Shown here in pieces: positions 1-6,839 of a DNA stretch of 17,403 bases. The position numbers were made by a program, and so were the translations under genes. Below the pieces are notes generated by a model. The model worked only from the letters and a program-made list of their open reading frames with translations, had not been told where the DNA came from and did not search any database. The stretch is from contig CAKUTY010000017.1 of NCBI GenBank assembly GCA_934692455.1, forward strand, positions 1 through 17,403, in the 5' to 3' direction. Source of the DNA: an uncultured Erysipelotrichaceae bacterium. Its GTDB lineage: Bacteria > Bacillota_I > Bacilli_A > Erysipelotrichales > Erysipelotrichaceae. Position 1 is the first letter of the stretch. Each line of letters opens with the position of its first letter.

Positions 1-1
1 C

Positions 2-148
2 AGTAATGTTAATCTTTCTAAGATGAAGACTGGTAAAATATCAGCTATTCGTTTTTCGACTTTAGAAGCTATTTGTGAAGCTCTTAATTGTCAACCTGGC
101 GATATATTAGAATATGTTAAAGAAGATGATGATACGAATGATTATTGA
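2..148 (+). CDS. Helix-turn-helix transcriptional regulator, Cro/CI (XRE) type, 3' end only
   Basis: The window opens inside this gene; 48 codons and the TGA stop remain. The visible residues include NLSKMKTGKIS, RFSTLEAICEALNC and QPGDILEYV. This is the usual end of a short one-domain XRE regulator: the tail of the recognition helix, then 'STLxxICxALxCxPGDILEY'. Such proteins are generally about 65-75 residues long and bind operator DNA as dimers. The acidic tail (KEDDDTNDY) is not informative. The start, promoter and target are outside the window, so its regulon cannot be given. It converges on the MATE transporter gene and shares a terminator with it. Confidence 0.8.
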   Translation, partial: SNVNLSKMKTGKISAIRFSTLEAICEALNCQPGDILEYVKEDDDTNDY

Positions 149-151
149 TTT

Positions 152-183
152 AAAAAAATAATGGCATATGTCATTATTTTTTT
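152..183. terminator. Bidirectional rho-independent terminator
   Basis: A 12-bp perfect stem pairs 152-163 (A7 then TAATG) with 172-183 (CATTA then T7) around the loop GCATATGT. The A-tract on one side and T-tract on the other make it work in both directions. It serves the regulator on the plus strand and the MATE gene on the minus strand, whose stop codon (182-184) lies within it. Confidence 0.8.
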
Positions 184-1522
184 AAATATTATCTATCTTA
201 TGATTTATTTGCATTAATAGTCTAAAGCTTAATAAGGCAACCAATGTTTCACTTATTGGGAATGACCACCATAAGGCGTTTAAACCTTTTGTTAGTGAAA
301 GAAGATATGCAAGCGGAATAAGAATTATTAGTTGTCTTAATAATGATAAGAATAATGATTGTTTACTTCCATCTAATGCCTGTAGGAAGGAACAAACTTG
401 AATATTAATAGCTGAGCCAATAAATGATAATGAGCATATACGCATGGCTACAATGGCAATATCATGCATCTCTTGATCGGGATTAAACATTGATAATAGA
501 GTATTTGGGAATAGTAAGAATACAAGCATGCCAATCAACATAATTACTGATGATGAGATTAATGTTAGCTTAATACATTCTCTAATTCTGTTCTTTAATC
601 TAGCTCCATAATTAAAGCTGATGATGGCGATAACAGCATTAGAAATACCATTGATGGCCATACATAAGAATTGATATAACTTGAAATATACACCAAAGGC
701 TGTAGTAGCAGATGGTGAATAGGCTGATAAGATTTTATTAATAAAAACAGTAGCGATTGACATAATAGAGCTCATACAAATAGCTGGTATGGCAATTTCA
801 TACATTTGTTTAAATAATTCTTTATCAAATTTAAAGTTTTTAAATGAAAGATTTACTTCCTTAACTTTATAAATAGTTAGGATAATGCCAATAGCCATCG
901 CAACCATTTGACCAACTACAGTAGCGATTGCAGCACCCTTAATGCCCATAGGTTCACCAATTAAACCAAAGATTAAGATTGGATCTAGGATACAGTTAAT
1001 AATGGCACCTACAGCTTGAATATATAGATTATAGATAGCATTACCTGTTGCCTGCATGACTCTTTCAAAGGCAATCTGAATATTGATGCCAAAGCCAAAG
1101 ATAGTGCATATTCTAAAATAAATAGCACCTTGAGCTATTAATTCAGCATCACTTGTAAAAAACATCATGAACTTTTCCGCAAAGAATAGTCCTGCTACTA
1201 GAAACAATAATGAATGAATAGCTGACATTAATAGACCATGGCATAAAACTTGTTGAGCCTTATCTTTATTGTTTTCGCCTAGTGATCTAGCTAGTAGTGC
1301 TTGTATACTTAGGGCAGTTCCAACAGCTACGGCAACTAATATTTGTTGAATTGGGTAACATAAAGAAACAGCATCGAATGCTGTTTTAGAATAATGTGAT
1401 ACGAAGACACTATCTATTATGTTATATAGGGCACTAGCTACCATTGAGATTACAATTGGTAGGCTCATGTTAAATAAAAGTTTGTTCATAGGCATAGTTG
1501 CCATCTTGTTTGTGTTAGTCAT
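182..1522 (-). CDS. MATE family efflux transporter
   Basis: A 446-residue polytopic membrane protein with about 12 hydrophobic segments in two similar halves, the size and layout of the MATE (NorM/DinF-like) family. The N-terminus (NKLLFNMSLPIVISMVASALYNIID) and the stretch DSVFVSHYSKTAFDAVSL match the usual start 'P.i.sml...lYnivDs.fvg'. The second half repeats this near residues 237-300 (YEIAIPAICMSSIMS). MATE proteins export cationic drugs or metabolites driven by H+ or Na+; the substrate cannot be told here. The ATG at 1520-1522 has an AAGGAG site 6 nt upstream. It lies 93 bp after maf on the same strand and may be co-transcribed with coaX and maf or have its own promoter. It ends in the shared terminator. 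Confidence 0.88.
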   Translation of the reverse strand: MTNTNKMATMPMNKLLFNMSLPIVISMVASALYNIIDSVFVSHYSKTAFDAVSLCYPIQQILVAVAVGTALSIQALLARSLGENNKDKAQQVLCHGLLMSAIHSLLFLVAGLFFAEKFMMFFTSDAELIAQGAIYFRICTIFGFGINIQIAFERVMQATGNAIYNLYIQAVGAIINCILDPILIFGLIGEPMGIKGAAIATVVGQMVAMAIGIILTIYKVKEVNLSFKNFKFDKELFKQMYEIAIPAICMSSIMSIATVFINKILSAYSPSATTAFGVYFKLYQFLCMAINGISNAVIAIISFNYGARLKNRIRECIKLTLISSSVIMLIGMLVFLLFPNTLLSMFNPDQEMHDIAIVAMRICSLSFIGSAINIQVCSFLQALDGSKQSLFLSLLRQLIILIPLAYLLSLTKGLNALWWSFPISETLVALLSFRLLMQINHKIDNI

Positions 1523-1545
1523 CTAAATCTCCTTTTCTTAAAAGA

Positions 1546-1592
1546 CACTTTGAGATTTCTTATGCTGGCACAAAGTGAGAAACTTTTGTTTC
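1546..1592 (-). promoter_or_regulatory. maf-MATE intergenic region with two inverted repeats
   Basis: The 93-bp gap carries CACTTTG (1546-1552) and its complement CAAAGTG (1571-1577), 18 nt apart, and next to it GAAAC-TTTT-GTTTC (1579-1592). Neither has a T-tract, so they are not obvious terminators. They could be a leader hairpin or an operator for the MATE gene. A weak promoter candidate reading toward MATE (TTGACT, 17 nt, TTAAAT) overlaps the end of maf. This is inference only. Confidence 0.25.
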
Positions 1593-1615
1593 GGCCGTTT
1601 TATTTAAACAAATAA

Positions 1616-2182
1616 TTATATAGAAGTCAAATTATACTGTTTTAAGTGCTTATAAAGTTCATTAACAGGTAGTCCCATGATGGCATAATAGTCACCATCG
1701 ATTCTATTAATAAACTTGCTACCTAGTCCTTGGATGGCATAGGCTCCTGCCTTATCTAAAGGTTCTTTAGTTAAGACATAATCTTCTATTTCTTTATCAG
1801 TTAATTCATCAAAATAAACATCAGAAACTACAGCGAAAGTATCAACCTTATCTTTAGTATAGATACAAACACCAGTGATAACCTTATGTTTCTTACCTGA
1901 TAATTCTTTTAACATTTCCTTGGCATGTTCATAAGTCTTTGGTTTACCTAATACTTTATTATCGATGGTTACGATGGTATCAGAACCAATTACTAGCGCG
2001 TCTAGGTTGTTTGTAAAAACCGACTTCGCTTTACCATAGGCAAGTCTTTTAATTTCTTCTTCTAATGGTTTACTTGAATCGATTGTTTCTTCAAAATCAG
2101 AGACAATTATTTCAAAGTCCTTGATTAGAGTACTTAAAAGTTCTTTTCTTCTAGGAGAGCCACTAGCCAAGATTATTCTCAT
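1616..2182 (-). CDS. maf: Maf-like nucleoside triphosphate pyrophosphatase
   Basis: At 188 residues it is full length for the Maf/YhdE family. These cytoplasmic enzymes hydrolyse non-canonical or pyrimidine nucleoside triphosphates to monophosphate and PPi, and have been linked to septum inhibition. Visible motifs: the N-terminal signature ASGSPRRKELL (6-16), AYGKAKSV (48-55), the metal-binding catalytic Asp in GSDTIV (66-71, D68), LGKP (78-81), and GAYAIQGLGSKFI (146-158) followed by GDYYAIMGLPV. The Q151-G pair fits the dTTP/UTP-type subgroup. An SD (GAGGT) precedes the ATG by 9 nt. The start overlaps the last 20 bp of coaX, so the two are probably translationally coupled. Confidence 0.93.
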   Translation of the reverse strand: MRIILASGSPRRKELLSTLIKDFEIIVSDFEETIDSSKPLEEEIKRLAYGKAKSVFTNNLDALVIGSDTIVTIDNKVLGKPKTYEHAKEMLKELSGKKHKVITGVCIYTKDKVDTFAVVSDVYFDELTDKEIEDYVLTKEPLDKAGAYAIQGLGSKFINRIDGDYYAIMGLPVNELYKHLKQYNLTSI

Positions 2183-2936
2183 GTTTTAAATACCTCGTAT
2201 ATAAGTGATTAAGACCTGTTGTTACCATATCAGGATCATAATATTCAATTTCCTTAATATCATTGACGATATCTTTACCATAACCACCACAGGCAATAAT
2301 CTTAGGTGTAACCTTTAGTTCACCCTTCAATCCTGCAAATAGATAACGAAGTGAACCGATATAGCCAAGATACAAGCCAACATTCATCGCATCTTTTGTG
2401 TTGTTAGCTAAAAAACTTGTTGTTCTTTGGGTTTTAAGTTCTGGCAGTTTAGCTGCATTATCATATAAAGATGCTGCTACCTTACCATATCCTGGAGCGA
2501 TGATACAATGTTTGAATTCGCCATCAGCACTAACATGGCTGATTACTGTTGCGGTACCAAGAGATACTACAAACAGTTCTGTCTTATATACATCATAAGC
2601 ATAGGCACACATTACAAGTAAATCACTACCTACTTCTTCTGGATGAGGAGTATCTACTTTGATACCTAGAGGTCTTAAAGGGTCAATGAAGATTGGCTCC
2701 TTGTTTAAGATTCTTCTAACATCATTTAATAATAGTTCACTTGATGCAGGTACAACAGATGAGATGATACAGTCTTCTAGCATGTTTTCGCTTAGATTGT
2801 TTCTGTATAAGAAGTTTTTGATTAAAGCTCCATAATCATCTTGTTTTGACTCATATAGGCCATAAAATAATTTTTTGTCTTCATGGAAGATAGCTAGCTT
2901 AAGGCTAGTATTTCCTAAATCAATAGTTAATAACAT
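2163..2936 (-). CDS. coaX: Type III pantothenate kinase family protein (CoaX-like), with altered motifs
   Basis: A 257-residue protein of the ASKHA-fold CoaX/Baf family, which phosphorylates pantothenate in the first step of coenzyme A synthesis. The N-terminal phosphate-binding motif DLGNTSLKLAIF (6-17), the catalytic Asp in GSD (D105), GTAT (127-130), IAPGYG (146-151), and ACGGYG (215-220) are all present, and length is normal. Three usually conserved positions differ. GxDR reads GSDL (Leu106). The Asp before GTA, which helps bind the monovalent cation, is Ser125 (SLGTAT). The Asp closing that strand is Ser133. It may be a divergent active subfamily or a protein that has lost activity. The ATG has AAAGGA 9 nt upstream. 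It heads the coaX-maf pair. Confidence 0.85.
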   Translation of the reverse strand: MLLTIDLGNTSLKLAIFHEDKKLFYGLYESKQDDYGALIKNFLYRNNLSENMLEDCIISSVVPASSELLLNDVRRILNKEPIFIDPLRPLGIKVDTPHPEEVGSDLLVMCAYAYDVYKTELFVVSLGTATVISHVSADGEFKHCIIAPGYGKVAASLYDNAAKLPELKTQRTTSFLANNTKDAMNVGLYLGYIGSLRYLFAGLKGELKVTPKIIACGGYGKDIVNDIKEIEYYDPDMVTTGLNHLYTRYLKHENNLG

Positions 2937-2992
2937 TTCTATTTTTCCTTTATTATGCTATCTAATGATAACTTATTCTGTTAAATCTAACA

Positions 2993-3024
2993 AATAAAAA
3001 ACGTAGTTATTATAAACTACGTTT
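2993..3024 (-). terminator. Rho-independent terminator of tRNA-Leu
   Basis: Read on the minus strand, the stem AAACGTAGTT pairs with AACTACGTTT (10 bp, 2999-3008 with 3015-3024) around a 6-nt loop, followed by a T-rich run (TTTATTTG). It lies 11 bp past the tRNA-Leu CCA end and separates the tRNA from coaX. Confidence 0.85.
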
Positions 3025-3035
3025 AAGAAACAAAA

Positions 3036-3118
3036 TGGTCCGGGCGAAGGGACTCGAACCCCCACGGTCACCCACTAGATCCTAAGTCTAGCGCGTCTGC
3101 CAATTTCGCCACGCCCGG
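3036..3118 (-). tRNA. tRNA-Leu (anticodon UAG)
   Basis: A complete cloverleaf on the minus strand. The 7-bp acceptor CCGGGCG pairs with CGCCCGG, then discriminator A and an encoded CCA. The anticodon stem CTAGA/TCTAG encloses the loop CTTAGGA, giving anticodon TAG, which reads CUA leucine codons. A long variable arm is present, as expected for class II tRNAs. The T-arm contains GGTTCGAGTCC. Length is 83 nt. Confidence 0.97.
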
Positions 3119-3129
3119 ATTGCTTATTA

Positions 3130-3158
3130 ATGATATAGCAAATAATTTTAAAAAGCAA
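3130..3158 (-). promoter_or_regulatory. Putative promoter of tRNA-Leu
   Basis: On the minus strand TTGCTT (3153-3158), a 17-nt spacer and TATCAT (3130-3135) form a reasonable sigma-A promoter. Its start would fall a few nt upstream of the tRNA 5' end at 3118. It is divergent from the folT promoter. Confidence 0.5.
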
Positions 3159-3174
3159 GGATTTATTATATAAT
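3147..3174 (+). promoter_or_regulatory. Putative promoter of the folT operon
   Basis: A perfect -10 box TATAAT lies at 3169-3174. The -35 (TTTAAA at 3147-3152, 16 nt away) is weak. Transcription would begin near 3181, just where the riboswitch aptamer starts, which supports the -10 assignment. Confidence 0.55.
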
Positions 3175-3182
3175 TTCTCAAA

Positions 3183-3273
3183 GAACGAAAGAGTAGGGAT
3201 AACGCGTTAAGTGCCTGTATACGGAACGTTGATATAGGACGAAGAGGAATCGCGGTGTTATCTCGCGTTCGCT
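3183..3273 (+). ncRNA. THF-I (tetrahydrofolate) riboswitch
   Basis: The leader matches the class I tetrahydrofolate riboswitch from memory of the Eubacterium siraeum aptamer. Conserved blocks in order are AGAGTAG, GCGTTAAGTG (3204-3213), ACGAAG (3239-3244) and CGCGGTG (3251-3257). Helices check out: P2 GATAAC (3198-3203) with GTTATC (3257-3262), and P3 CCTGTAT (3214-3220) with ATATAGG (3232-3238). The long-range pseudoknot is GAACG in the P3 loop (3224-3228) with CGTTC (3266-3270). The SD GGAGG (3274-3278) directly abuts the aptamer and there is no terminator, so control is most likely at translation of folT. In this family THF binding lowers expression of folate transport or synthesis genes. 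The outer P1 helix is weak here. Confidence 0.92.
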
Positions 3274-3284
3274 GGAGGTTTTAG

Positions 3285-3791
3285 ATGAAAAATAAACGTG
3301 TTGGTTCTTTAGTTATTTTAGCCTTAATGATAGGGCTAAATATCGTGTTATCACGCTTTGTATCTATTAAAGCAATGAATTTCAAAATTAGTTTTACATT
3401 CTTAACTATTGTTTTGAGTGCCTACTTTTATGGATACTATGGTGCGATTATGGTAGCTTTATTTGGTGACCTACTTGGAGCCCTATTATTCCCAATTGGC
3501 CCTTATAATCCACTATTAACTTTAACTAGCATCATGTGTGCTGTTGTTTATGCTTATTTCTTCTATAAGAAAGATTTAAGTAATAAGAATATTATTTTAG
3601 CTTGTTTGATTAATCGTTTCATTATTAGCTTATTTATAAACACAACGATTATTTCACTTATGTATAACTTGTCATTTAAAGCAACTTTCATAACTCGTAT
3701 TTATTCTTCAACAGTTATGTTTGTGGTAGAGGCACTAGCTTTGTGCTTCTTAAGGAAGTATATGAAGTATGTTGAAAATAGACGCAATTAG
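3285..3791 (+). CDS. folT: Folate ECF transporter substrate-binding (S) component FolT
   Basis: A 168-residue, very hydrophobic protein with about five to six membrane segments, the normal size for an energy-coupling factor S component. The pattern RVGSLVILALMIGLNIVLSRF, YFYGYYGAIMVALFGDLLGALLFP and GPYNPLLTLTSIM resembles the FolT family. FolT captures folates outside the cell and imports them with the shared EcfA/A'/T module, which is not in this window. The THF riboswitch directly upstream is strong independent support for a folate substrate. ATG at 3285 follows GGAGG by 6 nt. The end overlaps the next gene by 23 bp, so that gene's translation is probably coupled. Confidence 0.9.
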   Translation: MKNKRVGSLVILALMIGLNIVLSRFVSIKAMNFKISFTFLTIVLSAYFYGYYGAIMVALFGDLLGALLFPIGPYNPLLTLTSIMCAVVYAYFFYKKDLSNKNIILACLINRFIISLFINTTIISLMYNLSFKATFITRIYSSTVMFVVEALALCFLRKYMKYVENRRN

Positions 3792-5457
3792 TTATCTTGA
3801 ATCAAAAAAAGGTAATGGGAATTATTTAAAGGAAGTAATGCCTTATTTTGATAATGTTCAAGATAAGCTAAAAATCATCCATGTAGCCGGTTCTAATGGT
3901 AAGGGCTCAGTATGTGCGATGTTGTCTTCTGTTTTAAAAGAGGCTAACTATAAAGTTGGCACTTTCATTTCACCCCATTTGATTGAATATAATGAGCGTT
4001 TTTTAATTAATGGAAAATGTATAAGTGATACTGATCTTGTTAGGTTAACGAAAAAAGTTAAAAAAGTTAGTGAAGATACAGGTTACAATTTAACTTTCTT
4101 TGAGATATTAACCTGTATTGCCTTTCTATATTTCTATGAACAAAAGTGTGATGTAGTAGTCCTTGAAGTTGGCTTAGGTGGCCGATTAGATGCGACTAAT
4201 GTGATTAATAATAGCGTCCTTTCTATTATTACTAATATTGGTTTGGAACATACTGAAATACTTGGAGATACACTAGAAAAGATTGCACTAGAGAAGGCGG
4301 GTATCATTAAAGAGAATGGTGATGTTTTGGTATATGGTCCCGAGTGTGTAATACCTGTTTATGAAACTGTATGTAAAGGAAAAAATGCAAGATTATATAA
4401 GTGTAACTTTAATTTAGTAAATAGCGATATTGAACTTGGTTTAAATGGTAAGTATCAACACTTTAATGCCAGTATCGTAGTAGATGCGGTTAATATCTTA
4501 AATGATAAGGGTTTTTGTATAGATGATAATGCACTTAAATTGGGTTTCAAGAAGGCTGAATGGATGGCTAGAATGTATGTACTATCTAAAAAGCCTCTAT
4601 TCATGATTGATGGGGCCCATAATGTCCAATGCGTTAAGGCTTTGACTGATAGCCTAGATGGCAAATATACTTTTGTGATAGGCATCTTAAAAGATAAAAA
4701 TTATAAAGAGATGATCAATTTGATGCTTCCATATGCATCCGAATTTGTTTGTATCAAACCTAATAGTATTCGTGCTATAGAACCTAATATCTTAAAAGAA
4801 TATATTGATGAAAAAGGTATTAAGTGTTGTGTCTTTGATGATGTCTATTCGGGTATTGAATATGCATTTGATAAGGATACTGTAGTCTGTGGTTCTTTAT
4901 ATTTAAGTGGCGAAGTACTATTGGCTTATAAGAAGTTATTAAGGAAAAGATGTAAAGAGAAGCTTAATAGCTTAAGTAGAGATGAAGTTGTCTATAAGTC
5001 TAAAGTTATAGTTGACAAGATCAAGAATAGTTCAGAGTTTAAGAAAGCTAAGAATGTCATGATTTATAAGGCTTTTGGAAGTGAAGTAGATTTAAGTGAA
5101 CTTGAAAAAGAAGATAAGGTCTTTAGTTATCCAGTATGCTTAAGCGACAATGAGATGAAGGCTGTTGTTCCTCTTAATGGCTTTTATCCTAATAAATACG
5201 GCATACAAGAACCTATTGGTGTAGATACTAATGATATTGACTTAGTTATTTGTCCAATTTTGGGCTTTGATTCTAATTTGTATCGTATAGGATATGGTAA
5301 AGGCTACTATGACCGTTTCTTAGAAAAGGTTGATTGTCCTGTAATTGGTGTGGCATATGAGAATTGCAAGGTAGAAAAGGTGCCAAAGGGTTGCTTTGAT
5401 AGAAAGCTTGATATTATCTATAGTGAAGAAAATGTTTATAAGGGATATAATGAATAG
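3769..5457 (+). CDS. folC: Fused folylpolyglutamate synthase / 5-formyltetrahydrofolate cyclo-ligase
   Basis: One uninterrupted 562-codon frame with two enzymes. Residues 1 to about 384 are a Mur-ligase-type FolC: P-loop AGSNGKGS (40-47), SPHLIEYNERF (68-78), VLEVGLGGRLDATNV (131-145), LEHTEILGDTLEKIALEKAGIIK (159-181), DGAHN (281-285) and the terminal GSLYLSGEV (375-383). FolC adds glutamates to folates, trapping them in the cell. Residues about 385-562 are a complete 5-formyl-THF cyclo-ligase (MTHFS, YqgN/YgfA family): KKLLRKRCKEKL, GSEVDL (437-442) and the ATP/folate signature YRIGYGKGYYDRF (505-517). It converts 5-formyl-THF plus ATP to 5,10-methenyl-THF. There is essentially no linker and no in-frame ATG at the junction (about 4921). 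SD AAGGAAG lies about 10 nt before the ATG. Whether FolC also has dihydrofolate synthase activity cannot be seen. Confidence 0.93.
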   Translation: MLKIDAISYLESKKGNGNYLKEVMPYFDNVQDKLKIIHVAGSNGKGSVCAMLSSVLKEANYKVGTFISPHLIEYNERFLINGKCISDTDLVRLTKKVKKVSEDTGYNLTFFEILTCIAFLYFYEQKCDVVVLEVGLGGRLDATNVINNSVLSIITNIGLEHTEILGDTLEKIALEKAGIIKENGDVLVYGPECVIPVYETVCKGKNARLYKCNFNLVNSDIELGLNGKYQHFNASIVVDAVNILNDKGFCIDDNALKLGFKKAEWMARMYVLSKKPLFMIDGAHNVQCVKALTDSLDGKYTFVIGILKDKNYKEMINLMLPYASEFVCIKPNSIRAIEPNILKEYIDEKGIKCCVFDDVYSGIEYAFDKDTVVCGSLYLSGEVLLAYKKLLRKRCKEKLNSLSRDEVVYKSKVIVDKIKNSSEFKKAKNVMIYKAFGSEVDLSELEKEDKVFSYPVCLSDNEMKAVVPLNGFYPNKYGIQEPIGVDTNDIDLVICPILGFDSNLYRIGYGKGYYDRFLEKVDCPVIGVAYENCKVEKVPKGCFDRKLDIIYSEENVYKGYNE

Positions 5458-5478
5458 ATAATACGGAGGGGCTTTTTG

Positions 5479-6837
5479 ATGAAGGTCGTTATTGTAGGCT
5501 GTGGTAAGGTTGGTAAGACCATCGCCGAAGAATTGGTAAAAGAAAATCACGATATTATCTTGATTGATGAGAATGCTGAACTTGTTGAGGATGTTTCTAA
5601 TTCTCTTGATGTCATTGGAGTGATTGGCAATGGTGCTAGTTTAAATATTTTAAAGGAAGCAGGTATTGAGACGGCAGATGTTTTGATTGCGGTAACCAGT
5701 GCTGATGAAATAAATATGTTGTGTTGCCTATTCGCAAAGAAGGCAAATAAGGATTTAAAGACTATCGCAAGAGTTAGAAATCCAATCTATAGTTCTGAAT
5801 TAAGTTATATCAAGGATGAACTTGGTCTAACAATGACTATCAATCCTGAAATGATTACGGCTAGAGAAATTTCTCGTTTGATTAGATGGCCTAGTGCTTT
5901 AAAGGTTGATTCTTTTATTAGAGGTAAGGTTGAACTTATTTCTTTTGCGGTTAATGGTAATAAAAAACTTGTAGATAAGAGTCTTGCTCAAATTAAGAAG
6001 ACCTATAGTGAAGATATCTTGTTTGTAGGTATTGAGAGAAATAAGGAAGCTATTATCCCAAATGGTGAAACTATAATTTTAGATGGTGATAAGGTTTCTG
6101 TTTGTGCAACACCTGCAGTAGCTTCTAAGTTTTTGGACAAGATTGGCATTTATCAATCTCCTATTAAGAATTGTTTCATCGTTGGCGGTAGTGATATTGC
6201 CTTCTATTTAGCCTCTATCCTACATAAATCTAATATCGATGTAGCAATTATGGATATGGATCCAAAGAGATGCGATTATCTATCTATTAATCTTCCGTAT
6301 GCAAGTATTATTAATGGTTGCGCATCTGATGATAATATCCTTATTGAAGAAGGTTTACCAGAATGTGATTCTTTCTGTTCGTTAACAGGAATTGACGAAG
6401 AAAATGTTATTTTATCTTTATATGCTAAGTCTGCTAGTAAGGCCAAGGTTATTACTAAGGTAAATCATATTAGCTATGAAGGTGTTTTAAATAATTTAGA
6501 TGTTGGTGCCTTGGTTTCACCTAAGAATATTACAGCTAATAGTATTATTGCCTACATCCGAGCTTTAGCTAATTCTGGTGAGAATGAAGTTGAGACTATG
6601 CACCGTATTTTAAATGGTAAGGCTGAGGCACTTACTTTTGTGATTAGAGAGAAGACTAAGTCTATTGGAGTTACTCTAGAAGAACTTAAGACTAAAGATA
6701 ATTTGTTGATTTGTTTGATTATTAGAGGTAATCAAATCATTGTGCCAAGTGGTAAAGATAAGATTGAAATTGGTGATACTGTTCTTGTGGTTACTACTCA
6801 TCAAGGCTTTAATACAATCGAGGATATTGCGAAATAG
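5479..6837 (+). CDS. trkA: Trk potassium uptake regulatory subunit TrkA
   Basis: A 452-residue cytoplasmic protein made of two tandem RCK units, the classical full-length TrkA layout. The first Rossmann fold begins VVIVGCGKVGKTIAEEL (GxGxxG at 7-12), with the acidic end of strand 2 in LIDENAELV for NAD(H) ribose binding. The second begins near residue 231 (NCFIVGGSDIAFYLA) with a less canonical glycine motif. Each is followed by a RCK_C domain. TrkA rings bind nucleotides and gate the TrkH channel. GGAGGG lies 8 nt before ATG 5479; a TTG codon directly before it (5476) is too close to the SD. It starts 21 bp after the folC fusion and ends 2 bp before trkH. Confidence 0.95.
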   Translation: MKVVIVGCGKVGKTIAEELVKENHDIILIDENAELVEDVSNSLDVIGVIGNGASLNILKEAGIETADVLIAVTSADEINMLCCLFAKKANKDLKTIARVRNPIYSSELSYIKDELGLTMTINPEMITAREISRLIRWPSALKVDSFIRGKVELISFAVNGNKKLVDKSLAQIKKTYSEDILFVGIERNKEAIIPNGETIILDGDKVSVCATPAVASKFLDKIGIYQSPIKNCFIVGGSDIAFYLASILHKSNIDVAIMDMDPKRCDYLSINLPYASIINGCASDDNILIEEGLPECDSFCSLTGIDEENVILSLYAKSASKAKVITKVNHISYEGVLNNLDVGALVSPKNITANSIIAYIRALANSGENEVETMHRILNGKAEALTFVIREKTKSIGVTLEELKTKDNLLICLIIRGNQIIVPSGKDKIEIGDTVLVVTTHQGFNTIEDIAK

Positions 6838-6839
6838 TC

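Noticed and set aside
2398..2598. Open frame on the plus strand inside coaX
   Set aside because: It runs antisense to a gene with clear family motifs, has no SD and no recognisable protein features.
4455..5550. Two minus-strand open frames (4455-4685 and 5320-5550) within the folC fusion and trkA start
   Set aside because: Antisense to well supported domains; composition looks like a shadow of the coding strand; no ribosome site.
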